Shown here piece after piece: positions 36,028 through 46,016 of a stretch of DNA of 64,000 nucleotides. The stretch is from contig JADKHR010000001.1 in assembly GCA_016721625.1 (NCBI GenBank), positions 1,674,001 to 1,738,000 of the forward strand, given 5' to 3'. Position 1 is the stretch's first letter. Every line of letters starts with the position of its first letter. The position numbers were made by a program, and so were the translations under genes. The notes under the pieces were generated by a model. The model searched no databases, had not been told where the DNA came from, and saw nothing but the letters and a program-made list of their open reading frames with translations. Source of the DNA: Elusimicrobiota bacterium. GTDB taxonomy: Bacteria > Elusimicrobiota > Elusimicrobia > FEN-1173.

Positions 36028-36056
36028 TGTCCAGGCCTCCTGAATACGCTAAACTG
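36028..36056 (+). promoter_or_regulatory. Candidate promoter for the membrane protein gene at 36098
   Basis: TTGTCC (36028-36033) and TAAACT (36051-36056) are separated by 17 bases. Each matches four of six consensus bases. It lies in the 92-base gap after the amidotransferase gene. Confidence 0.4.
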
Positions 36057-36097
36057 TCCCTTCCACCGTCCCTCATTTTGTTCGTCAGGAATTTGAA

Positions 36098-37030
36098 ATG
36101 GATAAAACGCTAAAACGCCCTTTCCCGCGCGCCGAGCTGGCGCAAGCCGTGATGCTGATCGGATTGGGGGTCTTGCTGGTCTCCTTCGTCTTCGCCCGCA
36201 TGAACCGGGACCCCTTCACCACCTGGTTCTACTCTTTCGCCTGGTGGAGTTACATCCTGATCGTGGACGGGTGGGTCTACCGCCACCGCGGGGAATCCCT
36301 TCTTTTGGGCTACCCCAGGCGCTTCGTTTTCCTATCGCTGTGGTCGGTGGTGTTTTGGTGTGGCTTCGAACTTCTTAACTTTCGCCTGCAGAATTGGCAC
36401 TACGTGGGCCTGCCGCCGGGAACCGGCCTCCGATGGACGGGCTATTTTCTGGCCTTCGCCACCGTCGTGCCCGGCATTTTGGAGACCGCGGACCTGCTCG
36501 ACACGGCGGGGTTCCTGAAATCCGTTTCCGTGACCCCCCTCATGCGTTCGGCCCGGTGGATTTCGGCGGCCATCGGCTTGGCGCTGTTGGCCCTGCCGCT
36601 CCTCTGGCCCACCCTCTTTTTCCCGCTCGTGTGGGGCGCCCCCATCTTCTTGTTGGAACCGGTCAATGAACTTGTGGGCGCCCCTTCGCTCCTCTCCGAT
36701 TGGCGATCCGGCTCCCTTCGCCGGTTCGCCCTGCTCGCCATGGCGGGGTTTCTCTGCGGACTGCTTTGGGAATTTTGGAACCATTTCGCTGGGGCCCATT
36801 GGGTTTACACCGTCCCGGGCTTGGACCGATGGAAGATTTTTGAGATGCCGGTGATCGGATACCTCGGGTTTCTCCCTTTCGCCGTATCGGTTTACACCGT
36901 TTCCGCCACGGCCAACATCCTCTGGGAAAGGTCCAACGGCGCGGTCCGGACCCTCCTGGTCCTGGCCGGCCTGGGGTTCAGCCTCTTCGTCTTCGCCGGC
37001 CTGGACCGCTGGACGGTGCTCGTCGGATGA
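36098..37030 (+). CDS. Multi-pass membrane protein, unknown function
   Basis: A 310-residue protein with about nine hydrophobic helices. The most distinctive part is near the C-terminus: GLLWEFWNHFAGAHWVYTVPG, then KIFEMPVIGYLGFLPFAVSVY, with polar residues (Glu, Asn, His) inside helices that may mark an active or binding site. I have the impression that this motif recurs in unnamed membrane proteins, but I cannot give a function. It overlaps the next gene as ATGA. Confidence 0.75.
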   Translation: MDKTLKRPFPRAELAQAVMLIGLGVLLVSFVFARMNRDPFTTWFYSFAWWSYILIVDGWVYRHRGESLLLGYPRRFVFLSLWSVVFWCGFELLNFRLQNWHYVGLPPGTGLRWTGYFLAFATVVPGILETADLLDTAGFLKSVSVTPLMRSARWISAAIGLALLALPLLWPTLFFPLVWGAPIFLLEPVNELVGAPSLLSDWRSGSLRRFALLAMAGFLCGLLWEFWNHFAGAHWVYTVPGLDRWKIFEMPVIGYLGFLPFAVSVYTVSATANILWERSNGAVRTLLVLAGLGFSLFVFAGLDRWTVLVG

Positions 37031-37968
37031 AATCCGGGACGTACGTCGTCACCGGGGGCGCGGGGTTCCTGGGGTCGCATCTTTGCGACGCGCTTTTGGA
37101 CCGGGGCCATCGGGTGATTTGCGTGGATAATTTTCTCACCGGCGCCCCGGCCAATATCGCCCACCGCACGGGCCACGATCGATTCCGTTTTATCAAGCAC
37201 GACGTCACCCAGGACCTTTATCTGCCCGGACCCATCGATGGCGTGCTTCACTTCGCCAGCCCCGCCTCGCCGCGCGATTACCTTGAATTTCCGATCCAAA
37301 CGCTCAAGGTCGGCGCCCTGGGAACCCATAAAATGCTGGGCCTGGCCAAAGCCAAGAACGCGCGTTTCCTTTTGGCGTCCACCTCCGAAGTCTACGGGGA
37401 CCCCCAGGTCCACCCGCAAACTGAAAGCTATTGGGGTCACGTCAATCCCGTGGGGCCCCGGGGCGTTTACGACGAAGCCAAACGTTTCGCCGAAGCCATC
37501 GCCATGGCCTACCACCGAAGCCACGGCGTCCGGGTCCGCATCGCCCGTATTTTTAACACCTACGGTCCTCGCATGCGGAAAAACGATGGCCGCGCCGTGC
37601 CGGAGTTCATCGCCGCCGCCCTGGCCAAAAAACCCCTTCCGGTCTTCGGCGACGGAGGCCAGACCCGTTCCCTCTGTTACGTGGAAGACGAAGCCGAAGG
37701 CCTCCTCCGTTTGCTTTTTTCCAGCCACGTGGGCCCCATGAACATCGGAAATCCCCGCGAGATCTCCGTTTTGGAGATCGCCCGGCTGGTCAAGAAACTC
37801 ACCCGCAGTCCCAGCCGCATCGTGCACCGCCCGCTCCCTGTGGACGACCCCAAGGTGCGTCAACCCGACATCGCCTACGCTCGGCGGGCCTTGAAATGGG
37901 CGCCCACCGTCGCCCTGGAAGAAGGACTTCGCCGCACCATCGCCTGGTTCCGTGCCCCCTCTCGCTAG
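37027..37968 (+). CDS. UDP-glucuronate decarboxylase (extended SDR)
   Basis: Converts UDP-glucuronate to UDP-xylose through an NAD-bound intermediate. The NAD motif TGGAGFLGSHL is at the N-terminus. FASPASPRDYLEFPIQTLKVGALGTH is diagnostic for the UXS family, and STSEVYGDP and the catalytic YDEAK follow. FNTYGPRMRKNDGRAVPEF is also shared. It has 313 residues. UDP-xylose would feed a surface glycan; no glycosyltransferase is near. The last 17 bases overlap the cyclase gene. Confidence 0.88.
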   Translation: MKSGTYVVTGGAGFLGSHLCDALLDRGHRVICVDNFLTGAPANIAHRTGHDRFRFIKHDVTQDLYLPGPIDGVLHFASPASPRDYLEFPIQTLKVGALGTHKMLGLAKAKNARFLLASTSEVYGDPQVHPQTESYWGHVNPVGPRGVYDEAKRFAEAIAMAYHRSHGVRVRIARIFNTYGPRMRKNDGRAVPEFIAAALAKKPLPVFGDGGQTRSLCYVEDEAEGLLRLLFSSHVGPMNIGNPREISVLEIARLVKKLTRSPSRIVHRPLPVDDPKVRQPDIAYARRALKWAPTVALEEGLRRTIAWFRAPSR

Positions 37969-39981
37969 CCGCCAACGCCGCGAACTCCTCAGCCTCCTCC
38001 TCTTTAACTCGTTGGTGGCGGTGGTCCTTTTCCTGGCCCACAACAGCCAAATCATTGTTTACTGGGAAAACGCCTTCGTGGACCTTCGCTACACCATCCG
38101 AGGGATGACGCCCCCGGACCCCCGCATCGTCATCGTTGAAATTGACGAAAGTTCCATTAAGGAGATGGGCCTCTTCCCCTGGCCCAGGGAACGCCACGCC
38201 CAGTTCATCGATCTTCTCACACGGGCTCGCGCCAAGGCCATCGCCTTCGACGTGCTCTTCACGGAGCGGGACCTGGACCACCCCGAGGACGACGCGCTCT
38301 TGGGTGACGCCGCCGACAAGAGCGGCCGCGTGATCTTCTCCATGCTCTTCAATCGGGGCCCGGACGGAACCCCGGCTGAACCGCTGGCCCCCGTGGAACC
38401 CTTGCAAAAAGATAACGTGAATTTTGGTTTTGTTAATATTTTTCCGGAGTTCGGCGGCGCTTCCCGCCACTACCCGCTTTGGGTCAAACACAACGGCGCC
38501 GTCATCCCCTCTCTGGCCTTTGCCGCCTGGTCCGTTGCCGAGGGACGACTGCCCGAGGAATTGGTCGACCGGGCGCGCCCGGCCGTCGATAGCAGCACCC
38601 CTTGGAACGAAGCCTATCTCAACTACACCTATTGGCGGGACGGCCCCGAGAGATCCCCCTTCCCGGCCTATCCCTATGTCGACGTCCTGCGCGGCCGCGT
38701 GGATCCCGCGGTCTTTTCCGGAAAGATTGTGCTCATCGGCGCCACCGCGGCGGGCCTTTTCGACGCCAAATCCGCTCCCGGCGCCCCCGTGATTTCCGGC
38801 ATCGAAATCCACGCCAACGCGCTCAACAACCTGCTAAAAAATAACTTCTTCAATACCTCCTGGACCTCCGGGGGCTGGCTCTTGTTAATCATGGTCTTCT
38901 TCGGCGTGGGGTCCGGGCTGTTGATGTCGCGGTCCTCCTCTTTCATCGGAGGCGCCGCGGTCGTCGCCGTCATCCTGGGATACTTCTCTGTGTGTCAATT
39001 CTTCTTTAACCGCCATATCCTTTTGGCTTTTACGTCGCCCATCCTTTCCTTCATCATCACTTTCTTGATCACCCTGGGGTATAACCTCTTCATCGCCGAC
39101 CGGGAGAAACTGAAGATGCAAACCACCTGGTCCCGCTACATGTCGCCGAAATTGGTGGACCTTCTCATCCAGGACCAGGCGGTGTTGACCGCCGGAAACC
39201 GGGAAGTCACGGTTTTCTTTTCCGACCTGGTCAAATTCACTTCCCTTTCCGAACAGTTTCCACCCAAGGAACTGGTGGAACTCTTGAACGTTTACTTTTC
39301 GGTCATGACCGACATCCTGTTCAAGTATGACCTCACCTTCGATAAATACATCGGTGACTGCATCATGGCCTACGGCAACGCCCCCTTCGAACAACCCGGC
39401 CACGCCCTGGCGGCCTGCCGGGCCGCGCTGGAACAGGTGGCCGCGTTGCCGTCCCTCCACAAGAAATTTGCCGACCGCCGCTGGCCCCCCATCGACTTCC
39501 GGATCGGCATCCACACCGGCACCGTCCTCTACGGCGACCTGGGCTCCTACACGCGATCCAACTACACCGTCATGGGAGACACCGTCAACCTGGCCTCGCG
39601 GCTGGAAGGCGTCAATAAAATGTTCGGAACCCGCATCCTCATTTCGGAATCCACGTTTCAAGCCGCGCAAGCCGAGATCGAGGCGCGGGAACTTGATTTC
39701 ATCCGCGTCGAGGGCAAAAAACAGCCGATCCGGGTCTACGAGCTCGCCGCGCGAAAAACGCCCTCTCGCCGGAAAAACGGCAGGCCTTCGCCGTTTTCGC
39801 CGACGCCCTGCGTCTCTACCGCGAGCGCCGGTTTAAAGACGCCCAAGCCGAATTCCTGCGGGTGGCCACCCTCGTGCCCAACGATCAACCCGCCGCGGTC
39901 TACTTTAAGCGGTGCGAGCAATTCCTCCGGACGGAACCCCCGCGCGATTGGGACGGCGTTTTCGTGATGACCTCCAAGTAG
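37952..39981 (+). CDS. CHASE2-domain adenylate/guanylate cyclase, frame broken near 39754
   Basis: A membrane class III nucleotide cyclase. An N-terminal helix is followed by an extracytoplasmic CHASE2 sensor (about residues 40-300), three helices (about 300-385) and the cyclase domain (about 410-600). Metal-binding FFSDLVKFTSLSE, DKYIGDCIMAYG and the IGIHTGTVLYGDLGS segment are present. The open frame drifts after residue 600 into a Pro/Ser-rich non-family tail and stops at 39967. A -1 change within the five A residues at 39754-39758 restores ALSPEKRQAF, a TPR-like helix, and the family end WDGVFVMTSK, with a stop at 39981. tilS then starts two bases later. The restored protein would have about 676 residues. 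GTG at 37952 is the start. Confidence 0.85.
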
Positions 39982-39982
39982 T

Positions 39983-40969
39983 GTGGCCCCGCGCACTCCC
40001 GCCACCGACCTCCTGCCGGTTTTCCTTCGCCGCCTCGCCGCCGTGGGAGACCAACCGAAAACACGAATTCTCATCGCCTGCTCGGGCGGCCCCGATTCCA
40101 TGACCCTCCTGGACCTGGCGGAGCGTTGGCGAGATCTCTCGGATGGGTTCGTCGCGGTGGGGCACGTGGACCATGCCCTGAGGGGCCGGGCGTCCCGCGC
40201 GGATGCCGCGTTTGTTCAGAAAGAATGCGACCGCCGCCATCTTCCATTCGGCGTTCAACGCGTGCCTGTCCGGCGCTGGGCCCGACATCGCCGGCGGGGG
40301 TTGGAGGACGCCGCCCGGGAACTTCGCTACAGGGCTCTGGCCGCCTTGGCCCGCCGGTTTCGATGCCCCCTGGTGGCCACCGCCCACACCTTGGACGACC
40401 AGACCGAAACGGTGGTTCTCAACCTTCTCCGAGGCACGGGCCCCTCCGGCCTGGCCGGGATGGCCGATCGGGCCCCTTGGCCGGTTTCCGTTCCCGGTCA
40501 GACCCCGTCGCTGGTCCGGCCCCTGATCACGTTTTCTAAAAAAGAAATTCTTCGGTATCTTCGATCCCGCCGCCTTTCTTTCCGGGTGGACGCGACCAAC
40601 GCCCTCCCGCTCTTTCTTCGCAACCGACTGCGGCCTGTGCTTCGATCCTGGGAGGCGCTTCGGCCCGGATTCTTTCAGCGCGTGGCCCAAACGGCCCGGA
40701 TTCTCCGGGACGAGGACGATTTTTGGCGGGCCCGTTTGGCCTCCCGACGGAAGGCCCCCCGCCTCCGCCTTGAACGGGCCCCTTTTTTACGGTATCATGT
40801 GGCGGAGCAACGGCGCCGGCTCCGCCACCTGTTCGGCCTCACCCGTTTTGAAACCTTGGAAAGGGTCCGGTTGTTCGCCGCCGACCGCAGCGTCGGCCCC
40901 CTGGATATCCCGGGCGGCCGGGTGGCCAAGACCGGATCTTTTCTTCTCTTCCACCGGGAGAACCCATGA
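39983..40969 (+). CDS. tilS: tRNA(Ile)-lysidine synthase
   Basis: Modifies C34 of tRNA-Ile(CAU) to lysidine so that it reads AUA. The PP-loop SGGPDSMTLLDLAE is near residue 34. VGHVDHALRG, ARELRYRAL, ATAHTLDDQTETVVLNLLRG and the SRRRLSFRVDATN-like region before the C-terminal domain are present. It has 328 residues. GTG at 39983 follows the restored cyclase stop by one base, which supports that reading. Downstream order tilS-hpt-ftsH-folP is conserved in many bacteria. Confidence 0.93.
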   Translation: MAPRTPATDLLPVFLRRLAAVGDQPKTRILIACSGGPDSMTLLDLAERWRDLSDGFVAVGHVDHALRGRASRADAAFVQKECDRRHLPFGVQRVPVRRWARHRRRGLEDAARELRYRALAALARRFRCPLVATAHTLDDQTETVVLNLLRGTGPSGLAGMADRAPWPVSVPGQTPSLVRPLITFSKKEILRYLRSRRLSFRVDATNALPLFLRNRLRPVLRSWEALRPGFFQRVAQTARILRDEDDFWRARLASRRKAPRLRLERAPFLRYHVAEQRRRLRHLFGLTRFETLERVRLFAADRSVGPLDIPGGRVAKTGSFLLFHRENP

Positions 40970-41036
40970 GACCCCCTGTGTCCGGTCGTCGGAGCCCAAC
41001 GGGCGCCGTCCTCCAGGCTTCGCTCCGGGACGCCGG

Positions 41037-41600
41037 TTGAGCACGCTTCATCCCGACATCGAGAAGGTGCTGTTTTCGGAAACGGAAATTCGCCGGCGCG
41101 TCATCGCCCTTGGGCGCGCCATCACCCGGGATTTTCGAGGAAAAGACCTGCTCTTGGTGGCGGTGCTCCGCGGCAGTTTCATCTTTTTGGCGGACCTGGT
41201 CCGCGCCATCCAGCTTCCGTGCGCCTTGGACTTCATGGCGGTTTCCAGCTACGCCGGATCGGAATCCACGGGCATCGCCCGGGTCACCTTGGACCTGAAG
41301 AAGTCCCCGGTGGGAAAACACGTCCTCTTAGTGGAAGACGTGGTGGACACGGGGCTCACCTTGGCCCGCCTCCGCGGGGCCCTGAAAGGCCGCGGGGTCC
41401 GATCCATGAAAGCCTGCGCCTTTTTGGATAAACCCTCGGGGCGCCGCCGCGTGGCCCGGATCGATTATCGCGGTTTCACCGTACCCGACGGTTTTGTGGT
41501 GGGATACGGGCTGGATTACAACGAACGGTATCGCAACTTGCCCTACCTCGGGCTCTTGAAGCGCCGGGTCTTCGAACATCCCGGAAAGGCGGACTTATGA
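41037..41600 (+). CDS. hpt: Hypoxanthine phosphoribosyltransferase
   Basis: Purine salvage enzyme that makes IMP (and often GMP) from the base and PRPP. The PRPP loop is LLVEDVVDTGLTLARL. VLRGSFIFLADLVRAI, the SSYAGSESTG flexible loop and the base-binding GFTVPDGFVVGYGLDYNERYRNLPYLG are intact. TTG at 41037 was chosen; the frame is open further upstream but without conserved sequence. The protein has 187 residues and overlaps ftsH as ATGA. Confidence 0.93.
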   Translation: MSTLHPDIEKVLFSETEIRRRVIALGRAITRDFRGKDLLLVAVLRGSFIFLADLVRAIQLPCALDFMAVSSYAGSESTGIARVTLDLKKSPVGKHVLLVEDVVDTGLTLARLRGALKGRGVRSMKACAFLDKPSGRRRVARIDYRGFTVPDGFVVGYGLDYNERYRNLPYLGLLKRRVFEHPGKADL

Positions 41601-43486
41601 AAGGCAACAGTCGCAACGCGGTTCTTTGGATCCTGATTTTCCTGGGGGTGCTCTTTTTCATTCAAAGCCTTCGCACCGCCCGCGGCGGAGAAAATGAAGT
41701 CGCCTATTCCGATTTCAAACGCGCGCTCCGCGAGAACCGGATCCTCACGGTCCGGGTGGGCGAAGGCCTCCTGCGCGGCCGATGGAAAGACGCGGAAGGC
41801 AAGGAGCTGGCGTTCCGAACGATCCCCCTGAACGATCCGAAACTCGTGGAGGACCTTGAAAAGTCCGGGGTCAAACAGTTCTCCGGAGAAGCGGAACGGG
41901 GCTGGCTGAACTCCGTCCTGGGGAACCTTCTTTGGATCGGCGTGTTCTTTTTCCTCTGGTGGTTCGTCATCCTCCGCCAAATGCAGGGAGGGGGAAAACA
42001 GGCCATGGCCTTCGGCCGTTCCAAAGCCAAACTTCAGACCGGGAAAAAACAACGCATTACCTTCGCCGAAGTGGCCGGGTGCGACGAAGCCAAGGAAGAA
42101 CTTCAGGAAATCATCGAGTTCCTGAAAGACCCGGCGAAATTCCAAAAACTCGGGGGCAAAATTCCCAAGGGCGTCCTTTTGTTCGGGGCTCCCGGAACGG
42201 GAAAAACGCTTCTGGCGAAAGCCGTTGCCGGCGAGGCGGGCGTTCCGTTCTTTTCCAGCTCCGGCTCGGAATTCGTGGAAATGTTCGTGGGCGTCGGCGC
42301 CAGCCGCGTGCGGGACCTTTTCGATCAAGGCCGGAAGAACGCGCCGTGCCTCTTGTTCGTCGATGAAATCGACGCCGTGGGCCGACAGCGGTTCGCCGGC
42401 ATCGGGGGCGGTCATGACGAACGGGAACAAACCCTCAACCAGCTTTTGGTGGAAATGGACGGGTTCGACACCAAGGAGGGCGTCATCCTCATCGCCGCGA
42501 CCAACCGGCCTGACGTGCTGGACCCCGCCCTGCTTCGTCCGGGTCGGTTCGACCGGCAAGTTTCCGTCCCCATGCCCGACTTGAAAGGGCGGGAGCAAAT
42601 TTTGGTGGTCCATTCCAAGACCGTCAAGCTGTCCTCCGGCGTGGATCTCTCCGTGATCGCCCGGCGGACGCCCGGCTTCACCGGCGCCGACCTGGCCAAC
42701 TTGATCAACGAGGGCGCCCTCTTGGCCGCCCGCCGGAGCAAGAAGTCCGTGGACATGAAAGAACTCGAAGAGGCCATCGACCGCGTCATCGCCGGGCCGG
42801 AACGGAAGAGCCGCATGATCAGCGAAAAAGAAAAGCTGGTCATCGCCTACCACGAGTCGGGCCACACCCTGGTGGCCAAGAAACTTCCCACCTCGGACCC
42901 CGTGCACAAGGTCTCGATCATCCCGCGCGGTCCCGCCCTGGGGTACACGCTCCAACTTCCCACCGAAGACCGCTATCTCACGACCAAATCGGAAATTCTC
43001 AACCGTCTCTGCGTCCTGCTGGGCGGCCGCATGGCCGAACAGATGATTTTCGACGATATCACCACCGGAGCCCAGGACGACCTCTCTAAAGCCACCCAGA
43101 TCGCCCACAAGATCGTCTGCGAGTACGGGATGTCCGAACGACTGGGTCCCATCACCTACCGAAAAAAATCCGAGGAATTGTTTCTCGGCCGCGAGCTGGG
43201 GGAAGGACAAAATTATTCGGACCAAACCGCCCAGATCATCGATGAGGAGGTCAAACGCTTGATCGCCGAGGCCCAGGAACGGGTCAAAACGATCCTCACC
43301 GAACATCGCCCCACGCTCGAGGCCTTGGCGAAGCGGCTCGTGGAAAAAGAAGTTTTGAACGGCGAAGAGATCAACGCGCTGGTGGAAGGCCGCCCGCCGG
43401 CCGACCCCGCCGTTCCGCCGCCGAGCCCCCGCACGGAACCGGGGGGCGCCGCCCCCGGCCTCACCCCCGCTCCAAGTCCCGCCTGA
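41597..43486 (+). CDS. ftsH: ATP-dependent zinc metalloprotease FtsH
   Basis: Membrane AAA+ protease that degrades unfolded membrane proteins and specific regulators. Two membrane helices (about residues 10-27 and 112-132) flank a small periplasmic part. The AAA module has GAPGTGKTLLAKAVAGEAG, LLFVDEIDAVGRQR and the pore loop around MFVGVGASRVRDLF. SRH TNRPDVLDPALLRPGRFDR follows. The protease domain has the zinc motif HESGH (about residue 418) and TTGAQDDLSKAT with the third ligand. It has 629 residues and a Pro-rich tail. Confidence 0.97.
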   Translation: MKGNSRNAVLWILIFLGVLFFIQSLRTARGGENEVAYSDFKRALRENRILTVRVGEGLLRGRWKDAEGKELAFRTIPLNDPKLVEDLEKSGVKQFSGEAERGWLNSVLGNLLWIGVFFFLWWFVILRQMQGGGKQAMAFGRSKAKLQTGKKQRITFAEVAGCDEAKEELQEIIEFLKDPAKFQKLGGKIPKGVLLFGAPGTGKTLLAKAVAGEAGVPFFSSSGSEFVEMFVGVGASRVRDLFDQGRKNAPCLLFVDEIDAVGRQRFAGIGGGHDEREQTLNQLLVEMDGFDTKEGVILIAATNRPDVLDPALLRPGRFDRQVSVPMPDLKGREQILVVHSKTVKLSSGVDLSVIARRTPGFTGADLANLINEGALLAARRSKKSVDMKELEEAIDRVIAGPERKSRMISEKEKLVIAYHESGHTLVAKKLPTSDPVHKVSIIPRGPALGYTLQLPTEDRYLTTKSEILNRLCVLLGGRMAEQMIFDDITTGAQDDLSKATQIAHKIVCEYGMSERLGPITYRKKSEELFLGRELGEGQNYSDQTAQIIDEEVKRLIAEAQERVKTILTEHRPTLEALAKRLVEKEVLNGEEINALVEGRPPADPAVPPPSPRTEPGGAAPGLTPAPSPA

Positions 43487-43490
43487 GGCG

Positions 43491-44357
43491 ATGGGGCCAC
43501 CGAAACCCGCGCGACTGAAAACGAACTCCGGCGCGTTGGATCTGACCGCCGGTCCCCTCTTGATGGGGATTTTGAATGTGACCCCGGATTCCTTTTCCGA
43601 CGGCGGTCGCTATGACGCCCTGGACGCCGCCATCGCCCGAGCCGAGACGCTGGCGGCCGAAGGCGCCGCCCTGATCGACGTCGGCGGTGAGTCCACCCGC
43701 CCGGGGGCCGACCCGGTCCCCTTGGATGTGGAGCTCCAGCGCGTCATCCCCGTCATCCGAACCCTGGCGTCCCGCCTCCCTCGCCTCCCCGTTTCCGTGG
43801 ACACCACAAAGGCCGAGGTCGCCCGGATGGCCTTGGAGGAGGGCGCTTCCCTCGTCAACGACGTCTCCGCCCTGGGGGACCCCTGGATGCCGGCGGTCCT
43901 GCGAGACCACGACGTTCCCATCGTCCTCATGCACCGGCGCGGGGATCCCCGCACCATGCAGATCCGCCCGACTTACGGAGACGTGGTGGCCGAGATCCTC
44001 GCCTTTTTTGAAGAACGCTTGGCCTTCGCCGCCGCCCAGGGGCTCCGTCGCGAGAGATTTCTTCTGGATCCCGGGATCGGGTTCGGAAAAACCACGGACC
44101 ACAACCTCGAGATCCTGCGCCGGCTTCCGGAATTCCATCGATTGGGGCTTCCGGTGGTGGTGGGGCTTTCCCGCAAATCCTTCCTCGGGCGAATCCTGGG
44201 CGGAGAGAACACCCCGGCCTCGCCCTCCGAACGGGCGGAGGGATCCCTGGCCGCCCACCTCTGGGCCGCGGACCGCGGGGCCCACATCCTCCGGGTGCAT
44301 GAGGTCGGCCCCACGGCCCAGGCCCTCCGTGTCTGGCGGGCCCTTGCCCGAACATAA
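43491..44357 (+). CDS. folP: Dihydropteroate synthase
   Basis: Joins p-aminobenzoate to the pterin diphosphate in folate synthesis; it is the sulfonamide target. MGILNVTPDSFSDGG, DVGGESTRPGADPV, SVDTTKAEVAR, HRRGDP, DPGIGFGKTTDHNLEIL and GLSRKSFLG are all present. It has 288 residues. It starts four bases after ftsH, in the usual ftsH-folP order. Confidence 0.95.
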   Translation: MGPPKPARLKTNSGALDLTAGPLLMGILNVTPDSFSDGGRYDALDAAIARAETLAAEGAALIDVGGESTRPGADPVPLDVELQRVIPVIRTLASRLPRLPVSVDTTKAEVARMALEEGASLVNDVSALGDPWMPAVLRDHDVPIVLMHRRGDPRTMQIRPTYGDVVAEILAFFEERLAFAAAQGLRRERFLLDPGIGFGKTTDHNLEILRRLPEFHRLGLPVVVGLSRKSFLGRILGGENTPASPSERAEGSLAAHLWAADRGAHILRVHEVGPTAQALRVWRALART

Positions 44358-44375
44358 TTGATAGAATAAACTCCC

Positions 44376-46016
44376 GTGACTAAAACCCTTTCCTCCGATT
44401 TCCTCATCATTGGGTCCGGAATCGCGGGGCTGTCTTTGGCGCTCAAGGCTTCCCGCCTCGGCACGGTTCGGCTGGTCACCAAACGACAGCTTTCGGAATC
44501 CGCCACCGATTACGCCCAGGGAGGACTGGCCGCCGTCTTCTCCCGCGACGATTCCTTCGAAGCGCATGTCCGGGACACCTTGGCCGCCGGGGCGGGCCTC
44601 TGCGACGAGACCGTGGTGCGGAAGGTCGTGACCGAGGCGCCCGCCCGCATCCAAGATCTGATCGACTGGGGCGTCCGATTTTCCTCCACCCCCGCTTTGG
44701 TTTCCGAAGAACCCCGTTTCGAACTCGGCCTGGAGGGGGGACATTCCCAACGGCGCATTCTGCACGTGGGCGATTCCACGGGTCACGCCGTTGAACAGGT
44801 CCTGGTGGACCGGGTCCGGCAAGACCCCCGCATCACGGTTCACGAACATCACTCCGCCGTGGACCTTCTCACGCGCCGCCGACTGGGCCTCTCCCTGAAA
44901 CCCAACGACGCCTGCGGCGGCGCCTACGTCTTGGACGTGGAATCCGGCCAGGTGAGAACCTTTCTCGCCCGGGCCACGGCCCTTGCCACCGGCGGCGCCG
45001 GAAAGATTTATTTATATACCTCCAACCCCGACATCGCCACCGGCGACGGCATGGCCATGGCCTACCGCGCGGGGGCGCGTTTGGCCAACATGGAATTCGT
45101 TCAGTTCCACCCCACCTGCCTGTTCCACCCCAAAGCCAAGAATTTCCTTATCACCGAAGCCCTCCGCGGCGAGGGGGCCATCCTTAAAAACAGGGCCGGA
45201 CAGCGCTTCGCCAAACAATACGATCCCCGGGGCGAACTGGCCCCCCGGGACATCGTCGCCCGGGCCATTGACGCCGAATTGAAACGCACCGGGGACGAGT
45301 GCGTCTTCTTAGACGTGACCCATCGGGGCGCGGACTTCCTCCGCCGCCGGTTCCCTAAAATCCACGAGAAATGTCTCACCTTCGGCATCGACATCACGGC
45401 CCAACCCATTCCGGTCGTACCCGCGGCCCATTACTTCTGCGGAGGCGTCTCCACCGATCGGAAGGGCCGAACCACGGTTTCCCGGCTTTCGGCCGTGGGA
45501 GAGGTCTCCTGCACGGGCCTTCACGGGGCCAACCGATTGGCCTCCAATTCCCTTCCGGAAGCCCTTGTATTTTCCCACGCCGTGGCCGAGTCCTGGGCCG
45601 GATGGGCCGGCGCGGCGTTTCCGCTCCTGGCCCGGGAGGTCTCTCCCTGGAACCCCGGGCGCGCGCGAAATCCCGACGAACAGGTGGTGATCCGCCAGGT
45701 CTGGGAAGAAATCCGCCGGTTCATGTGGAACTATGTGGGCATCGTGCGGTCCACCAAACGTCTGGAACGGGCGCGGAGCCGGATCGCGCTTCTCATGAAA
45801 GAAATTCAGGATTATTATTGGAACTTCCTGATCACGCCGGACCTTTTGGAACTGCGCAACATCGCTCTCGTGGCCGAGCTCGTCATCCGATCCGCCCTCG
45901 CCCGCCGGGAATCCCGGGGACTGCACTTCACCCTCGATTTCCCCCGACGGGAGGACCGCCGATGGAAGAAGAGCCTTCCGCTCCAGGGCCGCTTCGGGCG
46001 GAGGGCGAACCCGTGA
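44376..46016 (+). CDS. nadB: L-aspartate oxidase
   Basis: FAD enzyme that oxidises L-aspartate to iminoaspartate, the first step of bacterial NAD synthesis. The FAD motif IIGSGIAGLSLALKA is at the N-terminus. The family segments TDYAQGGLAA, TGGAGKIYLYTSNPDIATGDGMAMAYRAG, EFVQFHPT and GLHGANRLASNSLPEALVFSH are intact. It has 546 residues. GTG at 44376 gives the normal N-terminus. nadA and nadC are not in the window. The stop overlaps the M28 gene as GTGA. Confidence 0.95.
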   Translation: MTKTLSSDFLIIGSGIAGLSLALKASRLGTVRLVTKRQLSESATDYAQGGLAAVFSRDDSFEAHVRDTLAAGAGLCDETVVRKVVTEAPARIQDLIDWGVRFSSTPALVSEEPRFELGLEGGHSQRRILHVGDSTGHAVEQVLVDRVRQDPRITVHEHHSAVDLLTRRRLGLSLKPNDACGGAYVLDVESGQVRTFLARATALATGGAGKIYLYTSNPDIATGDGMAMAYRAGARLANMEFVQFHPTCLFHPKAKNFLITEALRGEGAILKNRAGQRFAKQYDPRGELAPRDIVARAIDAELKRTGDECVFLDVTHRGADFLRRRFPKIHEKCLTFGIDITAQPIPVVPAAHYFCGGVSTDRKGRTTVSRLSAVGEVSCTGLHGANRLASNSLPEALVFSHAVAESWAGWAGAAFPLLAREVSPWNPGRARNPDEQVVIRQVWEEIRRFMWNYVGIVRSTKRLERARSRIALLMKEIQDYYWNFLITPDLLELRNIALVAELVIRSALARRESRGLHFTLDFPRREDRRWKKSLPLQGRFGRRANP

